The notes under the pieces: model-generated
Database searches by the model: none
What the model was told of the DNA's origin: nothing
What the model saw: the letters and a program-made list of their open reading frames with translations, nothing else
Translations under genes and position numbers: made by a program
In this document: positions 19,712 to 28,695 of the stretch, piece after piece
Layout: each line of letters opens with the position of its first letter
Numbering within the stretch: position 1 is the stretch's first letter
Assembly (NCBI GenBank): GCA_012842395.1
Contig: DUSX01000004.1
Location: forward strand, 163,464 to 227,463
Length of the DNA: 64,000 nucleotides
Origin: Bacillota bacterium
GTDB lineage: Bacteria; Bacillota; SHA-98; UBA4971
Reading direction: 5' to 3'

Positions 19712-21904
19712 TTGAGCTTTCTTCGGAACATCTTGAACGAGATAGTGTCCCTCCTCTCCTTCGAAAACCCCGCACGCGAGGAGGAGTTTGTCCTCGACAC
19801 GCAGCCGAAGCTCCCCGGGCTCACATCTGACGCGCCGCGGACCGGCGGCGCATCTCCAGGCGCGTCCGCAGGGCCGGACACGGGGCAGGGCAAAGCCCAG
19901 GGGCGGGAGCAAGGTACAGGCCAAGTCGGGAGGCGTGCGGCCCGCCGCGACCGGGCTCAACGGCTCTCGGCGGTCACAGCCCTCGGAGCAGCCCCGGAGC
20001 GCACCGCACGGGGGTTCCTGAGGCCAAAGAAGCTCTCCGCGGTCAGCGTCGGCGCCGACGCAGGCCGTGCCACCCTTCGGCGACGAGCGCGGAGCCCTCT
20101 TGAGATTCATGGCCCCGACGCCTTCCACGAAACGTCCGAGGAGATCCCTCCGTCGGTGAGCGGCGCGACACCGTCTCCCAAGGGGCAGCAGGAGGGTTCC
20201 TCCGAGGCCCAAGGCGCCCAAGGACAGAGCGGCGGGCAAGGGCAACAGGAGGGGGACAAGGCTGATGAGCTGAAGCCTCTCGCAGAGAACCTCCAGGCGA
20301 ACCTCGGCGCGCTCAAAGAGGTCCTGCATTATGGTTTGAACTCTGATGTGATCGTGAGGGAGTTCGAGATACCTACGAGCCCGCCCACGAAGGCCGCCAT
20401 CGTGTTCATGGAAGGCCTGGCGAGCAAGGACATCATCGACCTTGCGATCCTCCAGCCGCTCATGCTCATATCCAACCTGAACAAAGACCTTCGGGCCTCT
20501 GATGTCCTGGAGATCGTGGAGCGCCGTCTCCTGCCGGGCAATCAGGTATCACGCAAGCACAATCTGCGTGGCGTCGTCGAAGGGGTCATTGCCGGGACCA
20601 CTTGTTTGCTCATCGAAGGATGTGCCACCGCTCTCGAAGTCGAAACCAAGTCGTGGGAACACCGGGGCGTGAGCCAGCCCACGGCGGAAATGGTGGTGCA
20701 CGGCCCGCAGGAGGCCTTCAACGAGACGCTCAAGAACAACGTGGCGCTGGTTCGAAGGCGGATGCGCACACCCGACTTGGTTAGCGAGATTCTGAAGGTG
20801 GGCACGCTGTCCAGGGTGGACTGCGCTGTGCTCTATGTGGAGGGCCTCACCAATCCCAAGTTGGTAGCTGAGGTGAAACGACGTATCAACGCCATCACGG
20901 CCGACCACATACAGGACACGGGCGTGCTCGAGCAGTTCATCGAAGACCGACCCCTCGTGCTGGTGCCGCAAACGCTGTCGACCGAGCGCCCCGACAGAAT
21001 GGCGGCCTTCCTAGCCGAGGGGCACGTCGGGCTCCTCCTGGATGGAAGCCCGTTCGGCCTCATCGTCCCGGTCACGTTCTGGTCGCTGCTACACGCCGCG
21101 GAGGACCATTTCCTGAGGTGGCCCTTCGGCACGTTCCTCCGCATCGTCCGGGTGGCTGCGCTTGGAGCGGCGCTGCTGCTGCCCGCCGTGTACATAGCTG
21201 TAACGAACTTCCACCCGGAGATGATCCCCACCGATCTCCTTCTCGCTATCGCGGCAACCCGCGAGAAGGTACCCTTTCCAACGGCGGTCGAGGTCATCAT
21301 CATGGAGATGTCCTTCGAGCTCATTCGAGAGGCGGGGATCCGCGTGCCCGGCGTGATAGGACCCACGTTGGGGATAGTAGGCGCGCTCATTCTCGGTCAG
21401 GCCGCCGTCGCGGCGTCCATAGTCAGCCCGATCCTTGTTATAATCGTCGCCCTGACAGCCCTTGGTTCCTTCGCTATACCCAACTTCAACATGGCGTTCG
21501 CCGCGCGCATCACGCGGTTCGCCTACATCGCGCTCGCAGCGGCGTTCGGATTCTACGGCATCGCGGCGGGAGTGTTTGTTCAGATGCTCATATACGTGAG
21601 CACGAGATCTTTCGGCGTACCGTTCATGTCCCCCGTCGCCCCGTTCGCCCAATCCAGCGGCGACGTAGTCCTCCGGTACCCTTCGTGGAGCATGGAGCTG
21701 CGCCCGCCGTTCCTCCAAACCAGCCCGAGGGAGCGCCAACCCGAGGTTGCACGTGGATGGACCCAGGCCGGAGGAGTCGACGCACCCTCGCCAAGCCCGC
21801 CCCCCGTGCAACCTTCGCGAGGGGCCCGCACGAAAGCTGCGGGAACGCCGGCCCCGGCGGCCGAGCCAGGGCCGCAGGACAAGGGGGGCACGGGGCGTGC
21901 TTGA
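19712..21904 (+). CDS. Spore germination receptor subunit A (GerAA family)
   Basis: About 730 residues. The N-terminus (LSFLRNILNEIVSLLSFENP) and the domain from about residue 190 onward (NSDVIVREFEI, then KAAIVFMEGLAS, VDCAVLYVEGLTNPKLVAEVKRRI, FIEDRPLVLVPQTLSTERPDR) fit GerA-family receptors. Several membrane helices follow (about residues 460-650). GerA proteins sit in the spore inner membrane and respond to nutrients together with B and C subunits. Residues about 30-185 are a Gly/Pro/Gln-rich insertion absent from typical members. TTG 19712 is preferred because GGAGG lies 9 nt upstream; a TTG seven codons earlier precedes that site. It is one of only five + strand genes. Confidence 0.92.
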   Translation: MSFLRNILNEIVSLLSFENPAREEEFVLDTQPKLPGLTSDAPRTGGASPGASAGPDTGQGKAQGREQGTGQVGRRAARRDRAQRLSAVTALGAAPERTARGFLRPKKLSAVSVGADAGRATLRRRARSPLEIHGPDAFHETSEEIPPSVSGATPSPKGQQEGSSEAQGAQGQSGGQGQQEGDKADELKPLAENLQANLGALKEVLHYGLNSDVIVREFEIPTSPPTKAAIVFMEGLASKDIIDLAILQPLMLISNLNKDLRASDVLEIVERRLLPGNQVSRKHNLRGVVEGVIAGTTCLLIEGCATALEVETKSWEHRGVSQPTAEMVVHGPQEAFNETLKNNVALVRRRMRTPDLVSEILKVGTLSRVDCAVLYVEGLTNPKLVAEVKRRINAITADHIQDTGVLEQFIEDRPLVLVPQTLSTERPDRMAAFLAEGHVGLLLDGSPFGLIVPVTFWSLLHAAEDHFLRWPFGTFLRIVRVAALGAALLLPAVYIAVTNFHPEMIPTDLLLAIAATREKVPFPTAVEVIIMEMSFELIREAGIRVPGVIGPTLGIVGALILGQAAVAASIVSPILVIIVALTALGSFAIPNFNMAFAARITRFAYIALAAAFGFYGIAAGVFVQMLIYVSTRSFGVPFMSPVAPFAQSSGDVVLRYPSWSMELRPPFLQTSPRERQPEVARGWTQAGGVDAPSPSPPPVQPSRGARTKAAGTPAPAAEPGPQDKGGTGRA

Positions 21905-23012
21905 GGAAGGCAGGATAGGCACGAATGAAGCCGTGGCGGCCACCGTATACTTTCTCGCATCGAAGCTGTTCATCTCGTTTCCGCAGCAGATGGCGACGGT
22001 GGGCCTCACGGCCGCTTGGGTGATCCCAATCATAAGCTTCAGCACCGGGGCCCTCGGATTCCTCATCATTGCCGCCCTTCTGAAGCGATACCCCGGGAAA
22101 AGCATAGTCGAGATCAGCGAGCAGATAGCCGGCCCCGTGTTCGGGAACCTCGCCACGCTCGGCTACTTCGCATTCTTCTTCGCAGCCACCATCCTTGTCA
22201 TGCGGCAGTTCTCCGAGACCGTGGGCACTGCCCTCCTGCCGCGCACGCCCCTGTCGGTGATCACGGCCATATTTGTGCTCGCGACCCTAATAGCGGTTTA
22301 CCTGGGCGGAGAGGCGATCACGAGGGCCGCCTTTCTCGCAGCGCCGCTCATAGTGATCACCCTCGTTTTCCTGAACATCCTGTCGCTTCCTCAGGCCAAC
22401 CTCGACGCGATGTTCCCAATCTTCGGCCCTGGGCCGGGCAAGCTCCTGTACCACGGGGTCATCCACTCGGCCATCGCAGGCGAGGTCATGTTTCTGGCGG
22501 TCGTCGCCCCACAGCTCAGGGACGGCCACAAGGTGAAGACCATGGGGCTCATCGCCATAGCCATAACAACCTTCTTCACCAGCGTGTCGGTGCTCGTCTT
22601 CGTCACCGTGTTCCCATACCCGCTGTGCTTGCATATCCCGTATCCAGGGTATGAAACGAGCACCCTCATATACGTGGGCCGGTTCTTTCAGCGCGTTGAG
22701 GTAGCGTTCGTGTTCCTATGGGTCATAAGCGGGTGCATCGAGTTGGCGCTCGGCGCTTACACTTCAACGATGATCCTCGCCCGGATGCTCAAACTTCCGA
22801 TATATCGGCCGATCGTGCCCGCGGTTGCAATCATCGGCTATACGCTGGCATTCACGCCCCCGGACGTGCCGACTGCGACCAGGCTCGACTTCGAGCTCGT
22901 GAGGACGTTCGGGGGCATCGCTGTTTTCGTTGTCCCGGCACTCTTGCTCCTCGTCGCACAGGTGAGGGAGGCCCGGGGAACCAGGAGGGGGGAGCCGACG
23001 CGCGGTGCGTGA
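21897..23012 (+). CDS. Spore germination permease subunit B (GerAB family)
   Basis: 371 residues, ten or more hydrophobic helices, APC-superfamily transporter fold. The N-terminal pattern IGTNEAVAATVYFLASKLFISFP and the GKSIVEISEQIAGPVFGNL region are typical of GerAB/GerKB. In B. subtilis the B subunit forms the germinant-binding part of the receptor. GTG 21897 overlaps gerA by 8 bp, and the C-subunit gene overlaps this one by 8 bp, so the three are translationally coupled. Confidence 0.92.
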   Translation: MLEEGRIGTNEAVAATVYFLASKLFISFPQQMATVGLTAAWVIPIISFSTGALGFLIIAALLKRYPGKSIVEISEQIAGPVFGNLATLGYFAFFFAATILVMRQFSETVGTALLPRTPLSVITAIFVLATLIAVYLGGEAITRAAFLAAPLIVITLVFLNILSLPQANLDAMFPIFGPGPGKLLYHGVIHSAIAGEVMFLAVVAPQLRDGHKVKTMGLIAIAITTFFTSVSVLVFVTVFPYPLCLHIPYPGYETSTLIYVGRFFQRVEVAFVFLWVISGCIELALGAYTSTMILARMLKLPIYRPIVPAVAIIGYTLAFTPPDVPTATRLDFELVRTFGGIAVFVVPALLLLVAQVREARGTRRGEPTRGA

Positions 23013-24417
23013 TCTGGGAGGGCGAGGCACGGGACGCGTCAGGCTCGCGTTGTCGCTGCTGGTCGTGCTCGCGGTGGCGGCGTGCACCGCGGGATGCTGG
23101 GACAGGACCGAGGTGGACGACCTCGCGTTCGTCATGGCGATCGGCCTCGACGACGCGCCCAACGACATGCTCGCCGTGACCTTCCATATAGCCGTCCCCA
23201 GGGCTGTCGCGGGCGCGGGCGGGATCGGCGGAGGCTCCGGAGGCGGAGGGGGAGGGGGAGCGGGCCAGCAGTCGAGCCTCATCACGACGCTCGTGGGCCG
23301 CTCGGTTCTGAGCCTCCTTAACCTCCTGAGCACGCACGTGGACAGGCGCCCGAGCCTGGTTCACGGCAAAATGGTGGTCATCGGAGAGAAGCTCGCGAGG
23401 CGCGGAATAGCTCCGTACATAGGTGAGCTCGTCAGGTTCCGCGAGACGCGGAGGACGATGTTCCTCGTGGTGACCAGGGGCACCGCGAAGGAGTTCATCG
23501 AGAAGAACCGGCCTGTCCTCGAGCAGAACCCCGCGAAAAACCTGGAGCTTCTCGCGCTCGCCAATAGGCAGACGGGTTACATCCCGCCGTCCCAGATCCA
23601 CCGGTTCCTCGTTGAGATGCAGTCCCTCGGAGAGGAGCCAGTCGTGATCCTCGCGGGCGTGAAGCAGGAAACGCCCGGCGGCAGGACCGAGGAGTCGCGG
23701 ACAGAGGCACCTGGCGGTGCCTCCGGGGGCACGAAGGGTCAAGGCTCTTCAGAAACGGGATCCGGGGAAGGGCCCGTGAACGCGGCGAAAATGCTTCCCG
23801 TTGCCTCGCGAAGTGATTCCGACTACGTGGCAGGCGAATCCCCGTCAGTCGGCGGAAACCCAGTGGAACTCTTGGGCGGAGCGGTGTTTAGAGGCGACCG
23901 CATGGTCGGCGAGATAACGGGGCAAGACGTCCGGGCAATGCTGCTCCTGCGCGGCACGTTCAAGAGAGGCATCATCTGCGTTGAAGACCCGTTCGTGAAA
24001 GGCAAATACGTCTCGTGCGATATCCGCCTTGCCAGGCCTACCGAAACCACGGTGCGCAGGAACAAAGATGGGTTTCAAGTCAACGTGAAGATGATGCTGG
24101 AGGGAGAGGTCATCGGGAGCCAGAGTCTCAAGGACTACTCCAACCCCAAGAACCTTCACGCGCTGGAAAAACGGGTGGCGGACGACCTCAAGAGAGGCTG
24201 CCGCGACCTCGTGACGAAGGCCCAGACCGAGTTCGGCGCGGACATCTTTGCGTTCGGCAACAAGGCGAGACACCTCACGAGAACATGGCGCGAGTGGGAG
24301 GAGCTCGATTGGCCGAAGAGATTCCCGCAAGCGCAGGTGAATATCGACCTAAAGCTCGACCTGCGGCGCACCGGCCTGCTCTTCAGGCCGCCCAAGCCGA
24401 GCACAGATACGACATAA
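23005..24417 (+). CDS. Spore germination lipoprotein subunit C (Ger(x)C family)
   Basis: 470 residues. A lipoprotein signal with hydrophobic LALSLLVVLAVAAC precedes TAGCWDRTEVDDLAFVMAIGLD, the standard Ger(x)C opening. GEIVGQDVR-like text (GEITGQDVRAMLLLRG) marks the C-terminal half. It is expected to be anchored at the outer face of the spore inner membrane. Two low-complexity inserts stand out: a glycine run near residues 71-86 and a Ser/Gly/Glu stretch around 225-255. GTG 23005 is the start. Confidence 0.92.
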   Translation: MRDLGGRGTGRVRLALSLLVVLAVAACTAGCWDRTEVDDLAFVMAIGLDDAPNDMLAVTFHIAVPRAVAGAGGIGGGSGGGGGGGAGQQSSLITTLVGRSVLSLLNLLSTHVDRRPSLVHGKMVVIGEKLARRGIAPYIGELVRFRETRRTMFLVVTRGTAKEFIEKNRPVLEQNPAKNLELLALANRQTGYIPPSQIHRFLVEMQSLGEEPVVILAGVKQETPGGRTEESRTEAPGGASGGTKGQGSSETGSGEGPVNAAKMLPVASRSDSDYVAGESPSVGGNPVELLGGAVFRGDRMVGEITGQDVRAMLLLRGTFKRGIICVEDPFVKGKYVSCDIRLARPTETTVRRNKDGFQVNVKMMLEGEVIGSQSLKDYSNPKNLHALEKRVADDLKRGCRDLVTKAQTEFGADIFAFGNKARHLTRTWREWEELDWPKRFPQAQVNIDLKLDLRRTGLLFRPPKPSTDTT

Positions 24418-24439
24418 CTTGCTGAAGGGGGGCCTCGTC

Positions 24440-24616
24440 GTGCGAATGAGCGTCATCCTCACCACCATGCCGGTTCCGGTTGCCGTGGCGATATACACCG
24501 CGAGCTTCGGGCTGTGGCTCTTGCGGCACGGCAACACGCGCGGAGCCGTCGGCGTCTTCATACTCGCGATATGCTCTGTGGCCGCGCCGCTCGTCTTGCT
24601 CTTCGCCGGCGGGTAG
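24440..24616 (+). CDS. Small two-helix membrane protein after gerC
   Basis: 58 residues, with hydrophobic segments MPVPVAVAIYTASFGLWLL and VGVFILAICSVAAPLVLLFAG separated by a short charged loop RHGNTRG. GTG 24440 follows AAGGGGGG at good spacing, 22 bp after gerC, so it is probably the fourth cistron of the ger operon. The family is not recognised. Short membrane D subunits (GerD-like or GerXD) exist in some ger operons, so an accessory receptor role is possible. Confidence 0.6.
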   Translation: MRMSVILTTMPVPVAVAIYTASFGLWLLRHGNTRGAVGVFILAICSVAAPLVLLFAGG

Positions 24617-24638
24617 TCTCGGTGGGGAGGCTACCCGC
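24609..24638. terminator. Hairpin between convergent ger operon and codY
   Basis: GCGGGTAG and CTACCCGC form an 8-bp perfect stem around the stop codon of the small ORF. There is no T run on either strand, so termination is uncertain. Confidence 0.4.
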
Positions 24639-24663
24639 GCGACGCTTAATGTCGTCTGCCGGG

Positions 24664-25449
24664 CTACCTCGCCCGCAATCTCTCGAGCTCGTCGAAGAGT
24701 TTGTCGTTGAGGACCCTGATGTACGTCCCCTTCATGCCCAGGGAACGTGACTCTATGACCCCGGCACTCTCGAACTTGCGCAGGGCGTTTACGATGACAG
24801 ACCTCGTGATGCCGACCTTGTCGGCGATCTTGCTCGCAACAAGCAGGCCCTCGTCGCCGCCGAGCTCCCTGAAGATGTGCTCAACCGCCTCTTGTTCCGA
24901 GAAGGACAAGGTGTCCAGGGCCATTTGGACCGACGCCTTCTTCCGGGCCTCCTCCTCGATCTGACCAGTCCTCGAGCGAAGGATCTCCATCCCGAAGACC
25001 GTGGCGGCATACTCAGCTAGAACGAGGTCGTCATCGGAGAACTCTCTCTCGAACCTGGCCAGGACAAGCGTCCCCATCCTGTCCCCGCCCGCGTAAATCG
25101 GGACGACAGTCAGGAACTTCTCGGGGAACCCGCACTTCACCTCAGCCCCGAGGAAGCACTTTCCCGGGTCATGGCGGATGTTCTCGGACGCCTCTATTAT
25201 CCTGAGGAGCCAGTCCGCGCACTCCTTGGGAAACGTCCCGCCGTTCCCCACATACCCGGCCGCAACGTCGCAATCAAAGCCCTCCATGAACCCGTATCCT
25301 AGGAGCTTCCCTCGGCGCGCAACCACGTACACGTTGGCCGCGACCTCTTCGGATAGCACCTTCGCAAGATCATTGAAATCGCTGGGAAAACCCGTGGACT
25401 CCTGTATGAACCGACTGATCCTTCGTGTCTTCTCCAGTAGCTCGCTCAT
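24664..25449 (-). CDS. codY: GTP- and branched-chain-amino-acid-sensing repressor CodY
   Basis: 261 residues, the usual CodY length. An N-terminal GAF domain (about 1-155) includes the ligand-loop text VARRGKLLGYGF and GTLVLARFEREFSDDDLVLAEY. A linker helix leads to the winged helix GLLVASKIADKVGITRSVIVNALRKFESAG, nearly identical to B. subtilis CodY. It should repress nitrogen, transport and sporulation genes when nutrients are plentiful. ATG 25449 has AAGGAGGATACATCG. It lies in the xerC-hslV-hslU-codY order of B. subtilis. Confidence 0.97.
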   Translation of the reverse strand: MSELLEKTRRISRFIQESTGFPSDFNDLAKVLSEEVAANVYVVARRGKLLGYGFMEGFDCDVAAGYVGNGGTFPKECADWLLRIIEASENIRHDPGKCFLGAEVKCGFPEKFLTVVPIYAGGDRMGTLVLARFEREFSDDDLVLAEYAATVFGMEILRSRTGQIEEEARKKASVQMALDTLSFSEQEAVEHIFRELGGDEGLLVASKIADKVGITRSVIVNALRKFESAGVIESRSLGMKGTYIRVLNDKLFDELERLRAR

Positions 25450-25640
25450 CGATGTATCCTCCTTCAGTTGCCTTAACTTGCACAGTGAGGCTTCCCCCGC
25501 GCTGCGTCCTCACCTAGCGAAGACCCGTACCATTCGGGCTTGTCCCACCGCGAGTCCATCACCTTCAGGAGCCCGTTCCTCGTGGCAGGCGTCGCTGCGT
25601 GCCTGGCCTGCCCGCGGGCGGACCCCGGACGCGTGAGACT

Positions 25641-27032
25641 CTACAATATGAACCTGCTAAGGTCCTTGTCGCCCACTACGTCTTGCAGCTTCTTGCGAAC
25701 GTACTCCCTGTCAATCTCCACCCTCCCCTTGGGCATCTCTGGCGCATTGAACGAGATGTCGTCCAACAGCCGCTCCATGACCGTGTGGAGCCTCCGTGCG
25801 CCGATGTTCTCCATCTCCTGGTTCACCCTGTCAGCGATCGCCGCGATCTCGTCGATCGCATCGGGCAGGAACTCGACCTCGACACCCTCTGTAGCAAGAA
25901 GGGCCTTGTACTGCTTGACAAGAGCATTCTCAGGCTCGAGCAGGATGCGTTTGAAGTCCTCCTTCGTGAGGCTGTCGAGCTCAACCCGTATCGGGAAGCG
26001 CCCCTGGAGCTCAGGAATCAAGTCCGATGGCTTCGCCACGTGGAAGGCGCCTGCGGCGATGAAGAGAATGTGGTCGGTCTTCACCGGGCCGTGTTTCGTG
26101 ATCACGGTGGAACCCTCGACGATGGGCAGAATGTCGCGCTGGACGCCCTCGCGCGACACGTCAGGCCCCACCCCGCGCTCCCGGCCAGCTATCTTGTCGA
26201 TTTCATCTATGAAGACTATGCCGGACTGCTCCGCTCGCCTCACGGCCTCCTGCTCCACTTCCTCCATATCTATGAGCTTTTGGGCTTCCTCCTGGGCTAT
26301 GATCTTTCGGGCCTCCCTCACCGGCACTTTCCGGCGGCGCTGACGCCGTGGCAACAGTCCTCCGAAAAGGTCCTGCATGTTGATGCCCATTTCCTCGACG
26401 CCGGCCCCGCTGAAGACCTCGAGCATCTGCGGGCTCTGGTCCTCCACCGCAACCTCGATGATCATGTCTTCAAGCTCTCCGGCGGCGAGCCTGGCCCGAA
26501 GCTCCTCCCGCCGGGCCCTGGCCTCAGCCTGCTTCGCCTGAAACGACTCATCGTCCCGCACCAGACCCAGGCCTCCCATCAGGACGCTGAGCGGGTTTTT
26601 CTCCCCCTCGCGGCTGGGCATGGGCGCGATTATGTCCAGGATTCTGTCGTCCACCACGGCCTCCGCTCGATGGTAAACCTGCACCATCTTCTCGGCCTTG
26701 ACCATTCTGATGGAGGTTTCCACGAGGTCCCGAATGATGGAGTCCACATCACGGCCGACGTACCCCACCTCGGTGAACTTGGTGGCCTCCACTTTGATGA
26801 ACGGCGCGTTGACGAGTCTTGCCAGTCTCCGCGCGATCTCGGTTTTGCCTACCCCGGTCGGACCGATCATGAGGATGTTCTTGGGAACAACCTCGTCACG
26901 CAGGGACCCGGGCAGCTTCAGCCGCCGGTACCTGTTGCGCAAAGCGATAGCCACGGCCCGTTTGGCTTTGGCCTGGCCGACGATGTACTTGTCAAGCTCC
27001 TCAACGATGGCTCGGGGCGTCAGATCGTCCAC
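25641..27032 (-). CDS. hslU: ATP-dependent protease ATPase subunit HslU (ClpY)
   Basis: 463 residues. An AAA+ unfoldase with Walker [18 protein letters not shown], the pore/I-domain region, Walker [13 protein letters not shown], and the C-terminal sensor 2 region ending KDLSRFIL, the tail that docks into HslV. GTG 27032 is preceded by AGAGGAGG at 7 nt, leaving a 14-bp gap after hslV; an upstream in-frame start would overlap hslV. Confidence 0.97.
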   Translation of the reverse strand: MDDLTPRAIVEELDKYIVGQAKAKRAVAIALRNRYRRLKLPGSLRDEVVPKNILMIGPTGVGKTEIARRLARLVNAPFIKVEATKFTEVGYVGRDVDSIIRDLVETSIRMVKAEKMVQVYHRAEAVVDDRILDIIAPMPSREGEKNPLSVLMGGLGLVRDDESFQAKQAEARARREELRARLAAGELEDMIIEVAVEDQSPQMLEVFSGAGVEEMGINMQDLFGGLLPRRQRRRKVPVREARKIIAQEEAQKLIDMEEVEQEAVRRAEQSGIVFIDEIDKIAGRERGVGPDVSREGVQRDILPIVEGSTVITKHGPVKTDHILFIAAGAFHVAKPSDLIPELQGRFPIRVELDSLTKEDFKRILLEPENALVKQYKALLATEGVEVEFLPDAIDEIAAIADRVNQEMENIGARRLHTVMERLLDDISFNAPEMPKGRVEIDREYVRKKLQDVVGDKDLSRFIL

Positions 27033-27046
27033 CCTCGCGCCTCCTC

Positions 27047-27574
27047 TCACAACTCTTCGCAAGTGATCTCCTCATTCGTGTATATGCAGATGGATGCGGC
27101 GATCTTGAGCGCCTCCGTGGCGATCTCCTTACATGAAAGGTCAGTGTGCCGAATGAGGGCCCTCGCCGCCGCCAACGCGTACGGCCCGCCGGAACCCACC
27201 GCGACCACATCATCGTCGGGCTCGATCACATCGCCGCTTCCGGATATGACCAACAGGTGAGAGGCATCCGCCACCACCAGCAACGCCTCGAGTCGGCGCA
27301 ACGCCCTGTCAAGCCTCCACTCTTTGGCCAGCTCGACAGCGGCCCTTGGAAGGTTGCCGTGAAATTCCTCAAGCTTCCCTTCGAACTTCTCGAAGAGCGC
27401 GAACGCATCAGCCGCCGCTCCAGCGAAGCCCGCGAGGACCTTGCCGTCGTGTATCCTCCTGACCTTCCTCGCCCCGTGTTTCATCACGGTGTTCCCGAAC
27501 GTAACCTGTCCGTCACCGGCTACGGCCACATGGTCGCCGCGCTTCACGGCAACCACAGTCGTGGCGTGAAACAT
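27047..27574 (-). CDS. hslV: ATP-dependent protease proteolytic subunit HslV (ClpQ)
   Basis: 175 residues. The N-terminus is [10 protein letters not shown]: after removal of MFHA, Thr5 would be the catalytic nucleophile, unlike B. subtilis ClpQ, which uses serine. The [22 protein letters not shown] and [23 protein letters not shown] stretches are typical. It forms two hexameric rings capped by HslU. The start lies 18 bp after xerC. Confidence 0.97.
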   Translation of the reverse strand: MFHATTVVAVKRGDHVAVAGDGQVTFGNTVMKHGARKVRRIHDGKVLAGFAGAAADAFALFEKFEGKLEEFHGNLPRAAVELAKEWRLDRALRRLEALLVVADASHLLVISGSGDVIEPDDDVVAVGSGGPYALAAARALIRHTDLSCKEIATEALKIAASICIYTNEEITCEEL

Positions 27575-27592
27575 ACGGTTCCCTCCTTCACG

Positions 27593-28513
27593 TCAAGCGC
27601 GGGGGTGGGCCCTGTCGTACACCAGCTTGAGCTTCTCCCTCGTCACATGCGTATAGATCTGTGTGGTCGAAACGCTCACGTGGCCGAGCAACTCCTGCAC
27701 GGCCCGCAGGTCTGCCCCATGGTCGAGGAGATGGGTGGCAAAGGAATGCCGGATGGCGTGGGGGCTAACTTTCTTGTCGATGCTCACTTTCTTTATGTAC
27801 CTGTCCAGCATCAGCTGTACAGCCCTGACAGAAAGCCTCTCCCCTCTATAGTTCAGGAAAAGCGCGCCCAGGTCGCATCGCGCATCGGAACGTGCCCGAA
27901 GGATCTGAGGTCTCCCCTTCTCCATGTATTCGCTCAACGCAGCCCTTGCCTGCGCTCCTATGGGAACGACACGTTCCTTACCGCCCTTCCCGAACGCCTT
28001 CACGAATCCGTGCGCAAGGTCGACATCCTCCACGTCTAGCCCGACAAGCTCGCCGACACGCAAGCCCGCGGCATAGAGCGTCTCGAGTATGGCTCTGTCT
28101 CGAAGCCCGAGAGGCGTGTCCTGCGGCGGCGCCTCCATAAGGCTTGCGACGTCCTCCTCATGGAGAAAACGCGGAAGCACCTTCGCGAGTTTCGGCGCGC
28201 TCACGCCTCGGGCGGGGTTGGTTTCGCATATTCCCTTCCTACACAGATACGCAAAGAAGGAACGTACAGCTGCGAGACGCCGAGCTATGGTTCGCCGCGA
28301 GTACTTGGCTTTCTGCAGGCTGGCGAGGTACGCTCTTATCTCAAGATGCCCCACTTTGGCAGGATCGTCGACCCTCTCAAGGACCTCGGCCAGAAAGTCA
28401 AGGAAACACCGTATATCGTGACCGTACGCCTCGACAGTGTTCGGCGAGACGCCCTTCTCCAGCTCAAGCTGCTTTAAGAACCCCTCGACCTCCGTCGCGA
28501 GCAACAGTGGCAC
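27593..28513 (-). CDS. xerC: Tyrosine recombinase XerC (CodV)
   Basis: 306 residues. The N-terminal SAM-like DNA-binding domain includes GVSPNTVEAYGHDIRCFLDFL. The catalytic set is complete: Arg in AAGLRVGELVGLD, Lys in FGKGGKERVVPIG, HAIRHSFATHLL (His, Arg), GHVSVSTTQIYTHV (His, Tyr). It resolves chromosome dimers at dif. GTG 28513 gives the normal length; an upstream frame is open but Arg-rich. It heads the cod operon, as in B. subtilis. Confidence 0.93.
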   Translation of the reverse strand: MPLLLATEVEGFLKQLELEKGVSPNTVEAYGHDIRCFLDFLAEVLERVDDPAKVGHLEIRAYLASLQKAKYSRRTIARRLAAVRSFFAYLCRKGICETNPARGVSAPKLAKVLPRFLHEEDVASLMEAPPQDTPLGLRDRAILETLYAAGLRVGELVGLDVEDVDLAHGFVKAFGKGGKERVVPIGAQARAALSEYMEKGRPQILRARSDARCDLGALFLNYRGERLSVRAVQLMLDRYIKKVSIDKKVSPHAIRHSFATHLLDHGADLRAVQELLGHVSVSTTQIYTHVTREKLKLVYDRAHPRA

Positions 28514-28666
28514 ACCCCCACGCCGGCTCAAGTGGCGGACCCACCCTCCCCGCGCCAGCCAGGCCGTTACCAACGGCATCTCCCGTCGCGGCGACGCGGC
28601 GGCCGCCTGCGGGCACGCGTTCGAAGGTCCTGCACCGAGTGGGTCGTCGTGCCCACCCAGCGCGAA

Positions 28667-28695
28667 ATTGTAACATAATTATAATATTCCTTCAA
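28667..28695 (-). promoter_or_regulatory. SigA-type promoter of xerC-hslVU-codY
   Basis: Minus strand TTGAAG, 17 bp, TACAAT, in an AT-rich island (ATATTATAATTATG) that overlaps the last codons of trmFO. It would start the cod operon about 150 bp before xerC. Confidence 0.7.

Noticed and set aside
25599..27260. 553-codon open frame on the + strand
   Set aside because: Antisense to hslU and hslV, which have full motifs.
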